Positions 24,302-32,790 of a stretch of 37,333 nucleotides of DNA are shown one piece after another. A program made the translations under genes and the position numbers. The stretch's first letter is position 1. Each line of letters starts with the position of its first letter. Source of the stretch: Thermoguttaceae bacterium (GTDB taxonomy: Bacteria > Planctomycetota > Planctomycetia > Pirellulales > Thermoguttaceae); the NCBI GenBank assembly GCA_025062105.1, contig JANXAQ010000265.1, positions 1-37,333 on the forward strand, written 5' to 3'. The notes under the pieces are model-generated. The model was not told the origin of the DNA. It did no database searches and saw only the letters and a list, made by a program, of their open reading frames with translations.

Positions 24302-25633
24302 TTATGGCTGAGTGTGTTCCCAGGGGAAGAAGCGTTTGCCGGTGCTTTGCTGAAGCTGATCTCGAACCGGACTAAAGGGCCGAACCCGGAGCCTGCCTGC
24401 TGTGGCTGAAAAACTGCCCTGACCCGGCACGTTTAATTGGGCGGTTAGTGCTCCATAGCCGCCCAAATCCAGATTCCATTCCGGATTGTTCTGGCTTGAG
24501 CAAAACGCCAACCGATATTGAGCCGAACCGGTGGCGGACGAAAAATCTTCTGCTCGCACCCGTTGAACCCACCGTTGCCGATGAACTTTTTGATCTAGAG
24601 CGGTGGTTAATCCTCGTGGAGGAATCGCTAGGGTAACTTCTAAGATTCCCTGGACCGGCACAGGACGGCCGGTGAGATCGAAGGGGGTAATCTCTACTAC
24701 CAGCCCATCGGCTTCTACGTCGGCGTCCCATTGTCCGATCCAGGCGTCCAGTCCCAGATAAGCCACCCGGTTGTTGGATGCCCGGCCGACTCCCTCCCCC
24801 CTCGCTTGGGAGAGTGCTGCATGGGTTAGGGAGTGCCGGATGGATTGAGTACCCTCGGCTGGAACGAATGCTGGGTCCTCTTTTCCTTCCATGACAATCC
24901 GGGCTGGGAGTTTCGCACGCAACTTCTCCCGATCCAGCACTGCTACTACAAATTGTTTCAGTGAAGGAGGCAGAAGCTGGAGTTGTTCCTCGGAAAGTTT
25001 CCTGCCGTCCCCCCCAGGCCCTAGGACCGCACCGGTTGATTCAGCTCCAGTCTCTGCCAATAACAGGTCTAAAAACTCCCGGAGAAAGCTGACTGGCACT
25101 GGCTGAGCGTCCAGACGGATTTCAGCTACTTGCTCCCAGGAGATAGGCCAAATAATGTTTAGCGTTTCCGAGCCGGTCCGAAGCCATAGTTGTCGGCCCG
25201 TGGTTCGTGGGTCCAAATGGCCTACCAATTCCCGGCCGGTATGCAGCCGAACCCATATCCCTACTTCCTCAGGGGGGCTATGTTGGCCAGAGAGGCTAAC
25301 CTGGAAGTCCCGCTCCTTCTTAGGCTGAGAAAGTGATTTGCTTTCATGGAGAAGGATTTCCGTGGTTGGCGGGGCAGTCTGCGTTGGATGCGGCAGAAGA
25401 GCGGCTTGTTCAGCCTCTGCCAAATTCTCCCCCCAACCCAAAACCCATCCGATCAATAAACCCCCTATCCAGAAGAACACTGCCTCGGAATGCGTGGGAG
25501 TAAAAGCGGTCAGAAGCCTTCGGAGCAATCCTACGCCCCAGCCACACCGAGGCCTCCTTCCTACAAAGGAGCACCCCCACAAAAAATACCTCTCAATACT
25601 CAAAGACCAGAATACACCGTTCGGCGCCACCAT
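24302..25633 (-). CDS. Exported protein of unknown function
   Basis: This protein, about 443 residues from the chosen start, has no family I recognise. The frame is open up to 25762, but the first ATG there lies in a family B-like repeat end. The ATG at 25633 (MVAPNGVFW) has GGGG eight bases upstream, and a non-ATG start further in is also possible. A hydrophobic stretch (AVFFWIGGLLIGWVLGWG) after RRLLTAF looks like a signal peptide or anchor at about residues 40-72. The rest is soluble and beta-rich, with VWVRL-type strands (IWVRLHTGRELVGHL) and late strands VQGILEVTLAIP, QYRLAFCSS, LTAQLNVPGQG. Planctomycetes have many such envelope proteins. The start is uncertain and the gene itself is likely. 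Confidence 0.65.
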   Translation of the reverse strand: MVAPNGVFWSLSIERYFLWGCSFVGRRPRCGWGVGLLRRLLTAFTPTHSEAVFFWIGGLLIGWVLGWGENLAEAEQAALLPHPTQTAPPTTEILLHESKSLSQPKKERDFQVSLSGQHSPPEEVGIWVRLHTGRELVGHLDPRTTGRQLWLRTGSETLNIIWPISWEQVAEIRLDAQPVPVSFLREFLDLLLAETGAESTGAVLGPGGDGRKLSEEQLQLLPPSLKQFVVAVLDREKLRAKLPARIVMEGKEDPAFVPAEGTQSIRHSLTHAALSQARGEGVGRASNNRVAYLGLDAWIGQWDADVEADGLVVEITPFDLTGRPVPVQGILEVTLAIPPRGLTTALDQKVHRQRWVQRVRAEDFSSATGSAQYRLAFCSSQNNPEWNLDLGGYGALTAQLNVPGQGSFSATAGRLRVRPFSPVRDQLQQSTGKRFFPWEHTQP

Positions 25634-25740
25634 AACAGGTACCCCAAAAGAAGATAAACCTGCCGAGGAGAATATTCTTAGGCTCCACCACCGGAATTCC
25701 CCGAGCTCCCCCAGACAGCAGGCTCCCCAGGCACCTGCCT

Positions 25741-25790
25741 GAGAGGCTCTCCTGAAAAACATTTTTCAGCGTCCAAGCAGAACTCCGACT
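25741..25790 (+). repeat. Family B left-end fragment, subtype B4 (copy 2)
   Basis: GAGAGGCTCTCCTG, AAAAACATTTTTCAGC and CCAAGCAGAAC parallel the fragment at 16430-16480. It supplies the most upstream ATG of the minus-strand frame at 24302, which is one reason that start was not chosen. Confidence 0.55.
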
Positions 25791-26238
25791 GGCGGCCCTA
25801 ACATACCAAAACTGCCATGTTACCGAATTTGGCCAAATGGCCCTCGTGCGCAAAATCCCTTAGCAAATGCTACAATCGGAACGTCTAGATGAGTTAAAGG
25901 TGATAATTTTTCACTATTCGAGTGTCCCCCTTCTAACCCAATCGATAGGGTTGCTAGCAAGCCACGTCCCGGATGTGTTCAAACGAGGCTAACCCCTCTC
26001 TGTCGAATCCAAGGTCCGGACAGTTTACTCTCATGTTCATGTTTTTGCGAATGTTCCAATCTTATTTCCAGACCAGTCTCTGGAGGCCACTAGATGGCCA
26101 ACAGAGCAGTTCTTGATCTGGGGAAGGGTTGGCAGCACCCTAGGGAGCTTTTGGGCAGACTGGTCAGGTTTGCACCCATAGGGTGAGTTTTCAGGCCTTA
26201 AGCGGCAAAGGTTTTAGTAGTGTCTGGCGTTTCCCTAA
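25791..26238. other. Spacer with a short family C trace
   Basis: No gene was seen. CTAACCCAATCGATAGGGTTGCTAGC at about 25935-25963 resembles the hairpin block of family C and is probably a remnant. The rest showed no recognisable structure. Confidence 0.35.
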
Positions 26239-26388
26239 GCTCGACTTTTGCCATTTTTAGCTTCTTCCCGGAGGGGAAAAGCTCTAAGTTCTTGTAACGA
26301 TTGGAGTTGGGAAATTGGGTGAACAAAAGGATGTTCCGGCGTAACTCTTGGAAGCAAAAGCAGTTAGGAAAAATGGCAAAAGTCGAGC
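26239..26388 (-). repeat. Family A element (copy 9)
   Basis: CTAAGCTCGACTTTTGCC and GGCAAAAGTCGAGCTTAG give terminal arms extended to about 24 bases. Arms AGCTTCTTCCC...GGGGAAAAGCT and TAACTCTTGG...CAGTTA are clear. It abuts a family B1 element. This is a near-consensus copy in reverse arm order. Confidence 0.92.
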
Positions 26389-26555
26389 TTAGAGGCTGTC
26401 TGAAAAAGGCATTTTATAGGCTTAAAAGGTAGTGAGAATCATTTGTCGCAAATGGGAATGGAACCGTTATTTTTATGCGGTTTGCTGCAAGGGGCAATTC
26501 CCTGAACGATCTCCGGGCAAACCACTGCATGCCTTAATTTTCCGACAGCCTCTTA
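26389..26555 (+). repeat. Family B element, subtype B1 (complete)
   Basis: It starts TTAGAGGCTGTCTGAAAAA and ends TTTTCCGACAGCCTCTTA. Interior blocks TGGGAATGGAACCGTTATTTTTA, GGGCAATT and CGATCTCCGGGCAAACC match 31687-31845. It is directly joined to family A copy 9. Confidence 0.85.
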
Positions 26556-26912
26556 GGGTAGCCCTTGGGCAATCCTTGTACCTGGTTTATTATCCGGGGC
26601 ATCTAAAAAGCCATAAATTGCTGCTGCTTTTAGACTTAGAGTCATTTCTTATCAGAAGACCTTATCCCTCGGGAGTTAGCCGCCGAAGGTTCGCTACTAC
26701 TGGATTGTTGCCAAAAAGCAACATTACTCTAGAACATCGGAGCTACAGTTGTCCGGCCAGGCGTTCGGAGAACTTGCTTGGTTCGTGCCCCCAATCCCGT
26801 CAACCCGACCTACTTCCGGGAGAAGAAAAGGTAGATTTGTGAAGGGCAGCAATCGGCTGCGGCCAACCGGATGGGCCGACTATCGCTACCATTAAAAATC
26901 GAGGGTTTAGAG

Positions 26913-27689
26913 ATGCTTCGATTGTGGGGATATTGCCGGAGGAGACAGAAAGCTTGGGAGGTGGGAATTGGTTGGGTATTAGGTCCATTGATCCTGCTAG
27001 GGTGGGCCAGTGTCGGTGAGGGCCAAGCGATTAGCCGGGCTCAAGGGCAAGCGGTTAGCTCATCTGAGGATCGCCCACCGATGAAAATGCCTCCCAGCGG
27101 TTTTTGGCCTTTGGGAGTAAATGAACTTTTGAATCCTAAGGAGGCTAACACCATCCCCGTCCTCCCCCGCACTCCCATAGGCAAACCGCAAGAGACTCTC
27201 TATTCCCCAGCGGAGCAAAGGGCACTGGTTAGCCAAAAACCATCTGAAAATCCTCTTTCTCCTCAAGAAGTTTTTTCTTTGGACTTTCCGGCCCATCCTT
27301 CTTCGGCGTCCAAGAGAGGCAGCCTACCTCCGGCCGATGGGCATCAGCCTGGCAAAACCGACGCCCCCAACCGAACCGCTCTGCCCGCACGACCAAATCG
27401 GCTTCGAGAAGGTACACGGATTTCCCAGCACAAAGGCACTTTCACCCTCACGGGCGACCGAGTGATTTTTTCCTCCCTGGCTGGGGAGCTGCCCACGATG
27501 GTGGTCTTGGAGAATCTGAATTTGCAGCGGGTGCTCCAAAATGTTCAAACCAACCCCCAGCAGGAAATCTGGCTCGTAACCGGCCGAGTTACCGAGTTCC
27601 AAGGGACCAACTACCTTTTGCTAGAACGGGCAATCCGCGTCGACGAAGCCGACCTGTCCGCTCCCCCACCGCCGGCCGTGAATCCGTAG
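26913..27689 (+). CDS. Exported protein of unknown function with C-terminal beta-domain
   Basis: This 258-residue protein has no family I can name. The frame is open from 26871, but GAGGG seven bases before the ATG at 26913 favours that start. After a basic n-region (CRRRQKAWEV) comes a hydrophobic core (GIGWVLGPLILLGWASVG), a likely signal peptide ending near GEGQA. The middle, about residues 45-165, is Pro/Ser-rich and probably disordered. The last 85 residues form a compact beta-rich domain (GTFTLTGDRVIFSS, MVVLENLNLQRVL, IWLVTGRVTEFQGTNYLLLERAIRV), with the look of a small OB-like module common at the C-terminus of planctomycete envelope proteins. Its stop codon coincides with the first bases of a family C repeat. 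Confidence 0.7.
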   Translation: MLRLWGYCRRRQKAWEVGIGWVLGPLILLGWASVGEGQAISRAQGQAVSSSEDRPPMKMPPSGFWPLGVNELLNPKEANTIPVLPRTPIGKPQETLYSPAEQRALVSQKPSENPLSPQEVFSLDFPAHPSSASKRGSLPPADGHQPGKTDAPNRTALPARPNRLREGTRISQHKGTFTLTGDRVIFSSLAGELPTMVVLENLNLQRVLQNVQTNPQQEIWLVTGRVTEFQGTNYLLLERAIRVDEADLSAPPPPAVNP

Positions 27690-27878
27690 GAACTTCGGCA
27701 AAATTCTGAACATATAGTGAACTTAATGAACTTTTGATTCTATAGGTTTTATCTGGCTCCATCCAAACTCCTACTTTATGTAGGTTGCCAGCAGCGCAAG
27801 CAGCCCTATCTGTTGGGTTAGCGGAAGAGCAAGGCAAAAGGGTATAAAAATATTCGCCTTGAGCGATACAGAGGATCT
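27689..27878 (+). repeat. Family C element (complete)
   Basis: It starts GGAACTTCGGCAAAATTCTG with AACATATAGTGAACTT. It carries TAGGTTGCCAGCAGCGCAAGC and GGGTATAAAAATATTCGCC, and ends GATACAGAGGATCTT. It is 190 bp long and begins at the stop codon of the preceding gene. Confidence 0.82.
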
Positions 27879-27955
27879 TGCGTTCGCTCAGCGCTTAAGC
27901 ACGCTATCTTGAACTATCTTAAATAAGTACAAACAGTTGCAGAAATCTTTTTCCA

Positions 27956-28091
27956 GCACGAGTTTTGGTATTTTTCCCTAACTGCAGTTAGCTCCGATAG
28001 TTACGGCAATATCTACCTTGGTTTACCCAATTTCCCAACGCCAATAGCTGCAAGCAGTTAGAGCATCTTTCAGGAGCAGGCCAAAAATAGC
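27956..28091 (+). repeat. Family A element (copy 10)
   Basis: The left arm is GCACGAGTTTTGGTATTTTT and the right arm AAAAATAGCAAAAGTCGAGG. A change at one position (CAT to TAT in the left arm, ATG to ATA in the right) keeps the stem paired. It is slightly short at about 136 bp, and ends about 75 bp past the 3' end of the cfa gene. Confidence 0.78.
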
Positions 28092-28166
28092 AAAAGTCGA
28101 GGTCCAGGACGAGACCCAAAATCGCCAAATACAAGCCAAGGCGAAGCAGTTTGGCCCAAAGGAGTT

Positions 28167-29573
28167 TTATTCGGCGGAACTAGCATAAGGGTTAGCCGGG
28201 ACGGCCTGACCATACAGGCCGGCTCGGGTCCAGGGGATGGCGTTTTGGCCGGTACGGGTAAAGACGATCTGGAAAAGTTGCAAGGTGCCGGTAAGAAAGG
28301 CGGTGCGAGCGCCGGTAAGATACAACCGCCACATCCGGACAAATCGCTGATCAAACATTTGGGCTACCTGGTGGCGGTGGGTTTCAAAGCGATCCAGCCA
28401 ATGCTGCAAGGTCATGGCGTAATGAAGGCGAAGATTTTCCACATCCAGGACAGAAAAGCCGTGCGGCTCCAGCACATTGAGCATCTCCCGAAGGCTGGGG
28501 GCGTAGGCGCCGGGGAAGATGCGGCGGCTGATCCAGCGGTCGCCTTCCATGGGCCTGTCCCGGCCGATGGAATGCAGGATGCCACGGCCTTGAGGTTTTA
28601 GGCAGCGGTCGATCACCTTGGCCAGAGTCGGATAATGGGCCGGTCCAACGTGCTCCAACATACCAATAGAGACGAAGACGTCGAACTGACCTTGGATGTT
28701 CCGGTAATCGTCTTCGATGAATTGGACGCGATCGTCGAGCCCCTCGGCTTTTGCCCGGCGTCGAGCATAAGCGATTTGGTTTTTAGAAATATTGTAGGCA
28801 TGGACGGTAACACCATAGTGGCGGGCCATATAGAGGGCCAGGGCCCCCCATCCGCAGCCTGCCTCAACAACCATTTCGCCTGGTCGGAGCCAGACCTTTC
28901 GGCAGACGTGTTCCATTTTAGCCTGCTGGGCCTGTTCGAGGCTAAGATCGGGCTGGGGGAAATAAGCACAAGTATATACAAGCTCCTTATCCAACCAAAG
29001 CTCATAAAACTCGTCACCGATATCGTAATGATGGGCCACATTGCGGCGAGACCGGGCCAGGCTGTTAGAAGCCGTTCGACGCATCAGGCTCAAAAGTCGG
29101 GTTCCTAGACCAGCAGGCCGTTTCCCCTCCAACGCAAACCGACGAAAGACCATCTGGAGCAACTGGCCCAAATCGCCTTCCACATCCAGACGCCCCTCCA
29201 TATAACAATCGCCGAAGTAAAGCTCCGGATCTAAGGCCACTAGCCATAAGGCCAGCCGATCATGAAACCGAACCCGGATCTTCGGCGGTTGACCACCCAG
29301 GGGCAATTCTTCTCCATTGGGTAAAATCACCGCCACTGGCAGATCGCCAAGGCGATCCAGAAGCTTTCGGAGAAGCCAACGTTCTAAACGATAGTTGCCT
29401 TTTGGAAAAGAAGTCTGCGGAACTCTTGGCTCGTTTTGGGTAAGAAGGCTTCCGTCGGTCCCTAGCTCCGCAGGCCGGATGGTTGAGGCTTCTAGCAGTT
29501 CCGAGACCTGTGGGGCAGAAGGTTGGATTCCGGCAGAGGGCTGAGCCATATCCGGTTGGAGAGAAGTCCCCAT
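28167..29573 (-). CDS. cfa: Cyclopropane-fatty-acyl-phospholipid synthase
   Basis: The 468-residue enzyme transfers a methylene group from S-adenosylmethionine to cis double bonds of membrane phospholipid acyl chains. The frame is open to 29621, but AAGGAGG six bases before the ATG at 29573 fixes the start. Residues about 1-70 are variable. A lipid-binding domain follows, including HYDIGDEFYELWLDKELVYTCAYF, a family hallmark. The SAM-binding motif is VVEAGCGWGALALYMA (about 230-245). FDVFVSIGMLEHVG, the bicarbonate-site region, and RRIFPGAYAPSL, LRLHYAMTLQHWLDRF near the C-terminus are also typical. It is a little longer than E. coli Cfa (382) because of the N-terminal part. It is transcribed away from serS with about 250 bp between the two starts. 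Confidence 0.93.
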   Translation of the reverse strand: MGTSLQPDMAQPSAGIQPSAPQVSELLEASTIRPAELGTDGSLLTQNEPRVPQTSFPKGNYRLERWLLRKLLDRLGDLPVAVILPNGEELPLGGQPPKIRVRFHDRLALWLVALDPELYFGDCYMEGRLDVEGDLGQLLQMVFRRFALEGKRPAGLGTRLLSLMRRTASNSLARSRRNVAHHYDIGDEFYELWLDKELVYTCAYFPQPDLSLEQAQQAKMEHVCRKVWLRPGEMVVEAGCGWGALALYMARHYGVTVHAYNISKNQIAYARRRAKAEGLDDRVQFIEDDYRNIQGQFDVFVSIGMLEHVGPAHYPTLAKVIDRCLKPQGRGILHSIGRDRPMEGDRWISRRIFPGAYAPSLREMLNVLEPHGFSVLDVENLRLHYAMTLQHWLDRFETHRHQVAQMFDQRFVRMWRLYLTGARTAFLTGTLQLFQIVFTRTGQNAIPWTRAGLYGQAVPANPYASSAE

Positions 29574-29825
29574 CGGTGAACCTCCTTTTGCCAAAAGCCC
29601 AGAACTCAGGTAGCCCTCCATGGTATGGGGCAGTAGGGTGCCAGCGGCCAGGTTTCCTTTGGGGAGATGAGAGGAGGGCTTGGTAACTGCCCTGGTAATT
29701 ACCCCTACGCAAACTCACCACAATTTTTTATGATAATGCTTTCTGAGCTAAATGCCAAGCCAACATCGAGACCCTCGGGCCATCCATGGGGCCACTAGTA
29801 CCTGCAAGAGGAGTTTCCTGTAGCC

Positions 29826-31106
29826 ATGTTAGATGCCAAGTTTATTGTGGAACATGCGGAGCTAGTCAAGCAGAACTGCCGGAATCGGGGGGTTCCGGCC
29901 GACGCTGAAGTGGATCGGTTCGTGCAGTTGGAGGCCCAACGGCGCACAAAACAAGCGGAGTGGGATGAACTGAATCGCCAGGCTAATCAGGTGGCCAAAC
30001 AGATCGGCCAAGCCAAAGACGCAGCCCAACAGCAGGCCCTCAAAGAACGGGGCCGACAGCTCCGCGAAGCAGCCGCCCAAGCCAAATCAGCCTTAGACGC
30101 CATCCAGCAAGAAATGCTTCAGATTCAAAAGCGAATCCCCAACATGACCCATCCCGATGCGCCGGTGGGGGATGGGTCGGCCAATCGGATTTGCCGCTTC
30201 GGCCGAACCCCGGTCCGGCAGTTCGATTTTCCTCCGTTGGATCATGTGCAACTGGCGGAAAAGTTGGATCTGTTGGATCTGGAAGCCGGTGCCCGGGTGG
30301 CAGGCCATGGATTTTATTTTCTCAAAAACGAAGCAGTACTTTTAGAGTTGGCTTTGCAGCGATATGCCGTAGGCGAACTTCAAAAGGAAGGCTTTACCTT
30401 AATGATTACCCCGGACTTGGCCCGGAATGAGATTTTGGAAGGGATCGGTTTTCTGCCTCGGGGACCGGAAACGCAGATTTATAGCATCGAGGGGACTGAC
30501 CTGGGCTTGATTGCCACGGCGGAAATTACGCTGGGCGGTATGTTTGCCGACCAGATTTTGGAAGCCGAACAATTGCCGATGCTTTTTGCCGGAATTAGCC
30601 ATTGTTTCCGGACCGAAGCCGGTGCGCACGGCCGGGCCACAAGAGGCTTATATCGTGTTCATCAATTTACCAAGGTAGAAATGTTCGCCTTCACCTTGCC
30701 CGACCAAAGCGATTCGATGCTTGAACGCTTTTGTGAGTTGGAATGCCGATTGTTCGATGGCCTTGGGATTCCCTACCGGGTAATCGACACAGCCACCGGC
30801 GAACTAGGTGGGCCGGCTTATCGAAAATACGATCTAGAAGCCTGGATGCCGGGTCGAGGGGAGTGGGGCGAGATTACCAGCACCTCTAATTGTACTGATT
30901 ATCAGGCTCGGCGCTTGGGGATCCGCTACCGCAGCAAAGGCGAAAAAGGCACACGCTTCGTCCATACCCTTAACGGCACTGCCATCGCTATCAGCCGAAC
31001 CCTACTGGCTATTTTAGAAAACTATCAACAAGCCGATGGCTCCGTAGTCATCCCGGAAGTGCTCCGGGCTTGGGTCGGCAAAGACCGGATCGAACCGAAA
31101 CGTTAG
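29826..31106 (+). CDS. serS: Seryl-tRNA synthetase
   Basis: The 426-residue class II synthetase charges tRNA(Ser) with serine. The length is standard (about 425). The N-terminal long coiled-coil tRNA-binding arm spans about residues 30-105 (heptad-like, rich in Gln/Ala/Lys: RQANQVAKQIGQAK). Class II motif 2 appears as FRTEAGAHGRATRGLYRVHQF (about 260-280) and motif 3 as TLNGTAIAISRTLLAILENYQ (about 380-400). ITSTSNCTDYQARRL is the conserved serine-site segment. AGAGGAG lies some 13 bases ahead of the ATG at 29826. It stands alone, in divergent orientation to cfa. Confidence 0.98.
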   Translation: MLDAKFIVEHAELVKQNCRNRGVPADAEVDRFVQLEAQRRTKQAEWDELNRQANQVAKQIGQAKDAAQQQALKERGRQLREAAAQAKSALDAIQQEMLQIQKRIPNMTHPDAPVGDGSANRICRFGRTPVRQFDFPPLDHVQLAEKLDLLDLEAGARVAGHGFYFLKNEAVLLELALQRYAVGELQKEGFTLMITPDLARNEILEGIGFLPRGPETQIYSIEGTDLGLIATAEITLGGMFADQILEAEQLPMLFAGISHCFRTEAGAHGRATRGLYRVHQFTKVEMFAFTLPDQSDSMLERFCELECRLFDGLGIPYRVIDTATGELGGPAYRKYDLEAWMPGRGEWGEITSTSNCTDYQARRLGIRYRSKGEKGTRFVHTLNGTAIAISRTLLAILENYQQADGSVVIPEVLRAWVGKDRIEPKR

Positions 31107-31400
31107 CCTATTGGCGTATAGTGCACAAAGAAATATAACCCGATATATGAACTTTTGCGCGATTTCCGGTGGATATCACGTGGCTATTTACCTGTTCCGT
31201 TTTCTGCAGCTCCCATGGTCCCAAAAAGGCCCCCCACCCGAAGGCTTCCTTTCGACTAAACTATACCCCGCTTCCTAGTACTCGGCGAGAACTGAACCAC
31301 TGCTGCAGGGAATAAAAGTTCCTATAACTATCTATATGTTCAAGTTTTTGCTAAAGATTCTAGAGCATCTGGGCCCCGAGGGTGAGCGAGTAATACACAC
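31107..31400. other. Spacer with possible family C remnant
   Basis: No gene was seen. At about 31313-31360, AATAAAAGTTCCTATAACT, ATATGTTCAAG and TTTTTGCTAAAGATTC resemble a decayed right end of family C. No terminator for serS could be identified. Confidence 0.35.
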
Positions 31401-31535
31401 GGAACCTCTGCATAATTCAAGCGTGATATTTTTTACCCTGTCGGCTTCCCCTCCCCCAACTCCACATCTAGGGTAGCTAGCATAGCTAGCAGCCAATAGA
31501 TAGTAGGTGTTCAGCCAAGGGAATGGCAGGGTTTA
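31401..31535 (-). repeat. Family C fragment, reverse orientation (copy cut by family A)
   Basis: It begins GGAACCTCTGCATAATTC, carries GTAGCTAGCATAGCTAGCAGCC and AATAGATAGTAGGTG, and stops at family A copy 11. It is cut at nearly the same place as the fragment at 10537-10657. Confidence 0.72.
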
Positions 31536-31686
31536 AGCTCGACTTTTGTCAATTTTGGTCTTCTGCCGAAATGGGAAAGTTCCAACTACCTGGAATTATT
31601 GGACTTAGGAAATTGTGTGAACAAAAGGAAGGTTTGTCGTAATCCCTTGAGACAAAATAATTTAAGGAAAATGGCAAAAGTCGAGT
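31536..31686 (-). repeat. Family A element (copy 11)
   Basis: The ends are AGCTCGACTTTTGTCAATTTT and AAAATGGCAAAAGTCGAGT. The arms are recognisable in reverse order. It joins family C on the left and family B1 on the right. Confidence 0.88.
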
Positions 31687-31845
31687 TAAGAGGCTGTCTA
31701 AAAAAGCATTTCAGCCTAGAAAGCACGGAGAGCTCTTTGCTCCGATGGGAATGGCACCCTTATTTTTAGCGGTGGTGCAAAGGCAATTTGCCGAGCGATC
31801 TGCTGGCAAACCGCTGTATTGCTTTAATTTTCGGACTGCCTCTTA
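31687..31845 (+). repeat. Family B element, subtype B1 (copy 2, complete)
   Basis: It starts TAAGAGGCTGTCTAAAAAAGC and ends TTTTCGGACTGCCTCTTA. The interior TGGGAATGGCACCCTTATTTTTA and GCGATCTGCTGGCAAACCGC match 26389-26555. A family A element lies on each side, giving an A-B-A block. Confidence 0.85.
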
Positions 31846-31992
31846 GCACCACTTTTGCCATTTTTAGCTTGCTCCCGGAGGGGAAAACTTCTAAACTTCT
31901 TGTAACTATTGGAGGTTGGAAATTGGGTGAACAAAAGGCAGATTCAGCGTAACTATTGGATGCAAAAGCAGTTACATGGCCAAAGGCAAGCC
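31846..31992 (-). repeat. Family A element (copy 12)
   Basis: The left arm is GCACCACTTTTGCCATTTTT. The arms AGCTTGCTCCCGGAGGGGAAAAC, TAACTATTGGAGG and TAACTATTGGATGC...CAGTTA follow. The right arm (CATGGCCAAAGGCAAGCC) is diverged. It closes the A-B-A block that starts at 31536. Confidence 0.78.
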
Positions 31993-32083
31993 ACAGCTTC
32001 GAACAAAATGAAAAGGGAGCAGGTTTTGAACTGGTACCTGCCCCCCTTGACGGATGGAAGGAAAACCCATTTTGTTAAAAGCT

Positions 32084-32287
32084 CTAAATCTTTTTGGCCA
32101 TCACCAGACGAGCAAAATGCTCAAAAGAGCGGTCATAGGTTCGCTCAGCGTCCGGCGGAAAACAACAGCCAGGCAATTGCCGAGAACGCAGATGATACGC
32201 CAAACAATCGCAGCAGATCCCCTTGCGAGAACACGGATCATAACTGCACGTACAAGATTTGACATTCTTTTCTTTTTTACATTCCAT
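32084..32287 (-). CDS. Small Cys-rich protein, DUF6485 family
   Basis: This 67-residue cytosolic protein has nine cysteines: Cys3, 12, 14, 19, 25, 26, 28, 41 and 42. The order MECKKEKN, CTCSYDPCSRKGICCDCL, LPGCCFPPDAERTYDRS matches the DUF6485 family as I recall it, whose function is unknown. The spaced cysteines suggest a metal site. The frame is open to 32371, but GAGGAG nine bases before the ATG at 32287 and the family's conserved MEC start fix the call. It stands alone, flanked by repeats, about 500 bp from the inositol-phosphate-synthase gene on the same strand. Confidence 0.85.
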   Translation of the reverse strand: MECKKEKNVKSCTCSYDPCSRKGICCDCLAYHLRSRQLPGCCFPPDAERTYDRSFEHFARLVMAKKI

Positions 32288-32790
32288 AGTGAAGACTCCT
32301 CGTTCTGCAACCACGTGGCAAGTTTTCCGATGGTTTCCGTAAACTATATCGCAAAATCTTAACACTCTCATCTAAAAGCAGTATGGAGCTTAATAACTCG
32401 TTCGCCAAATAGAGAGGGAATTTTATTTTTGATGCACAAGGTACCTCCAGTTTTCGTCCCCTGCTCAGTGGGCATCCAGAACGCCAAAGAAAAAACTGGC
32501 TATCCCTACTTCTGCAGGAATTCTGCCCCACTAGGATGAAATAATATCCCCCGCTGTGTATTTGCTGAACTAGGTCCTCCATTTTGCAGAGAGGACAATA
32601 ACAACTTCTTCCATTGGCGGAGGTGTTAGCCCACTTGGACTTAGCTTAACTTTTTACATTTTTCCCAACTAGGTATGTTTCCGGTACTGGGATGAAACGG
32701 TTTTACTTCCCGCATTTGCCCAAATCCAACAGCCCCGGCGGTTAGTACATTTTATCTTACAGATGAGGTCAACAGGCGCGCAAGTGGATC
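32288..32790. other. Spacer with a decayed family A remnant
   Basis: No gene was seen. TTAGCTTAACTTTTTACATTTTTCCCAACTAGG at about 32640-32675, then GTTTCCGGTACTGGGATGAAACGG, follows the order of a family A left end and first arm and is likely a decayed copy (about 32640-32755). The rest showed no pattern. Confidence 0.45.

Noticed and set aside
26432-26842. A 136-codon frame upstream of the gene at 26913
   Set aside because: Its first third lies in a family B1 repeat, and the remainder shows no family signature or ribosome-binding site.
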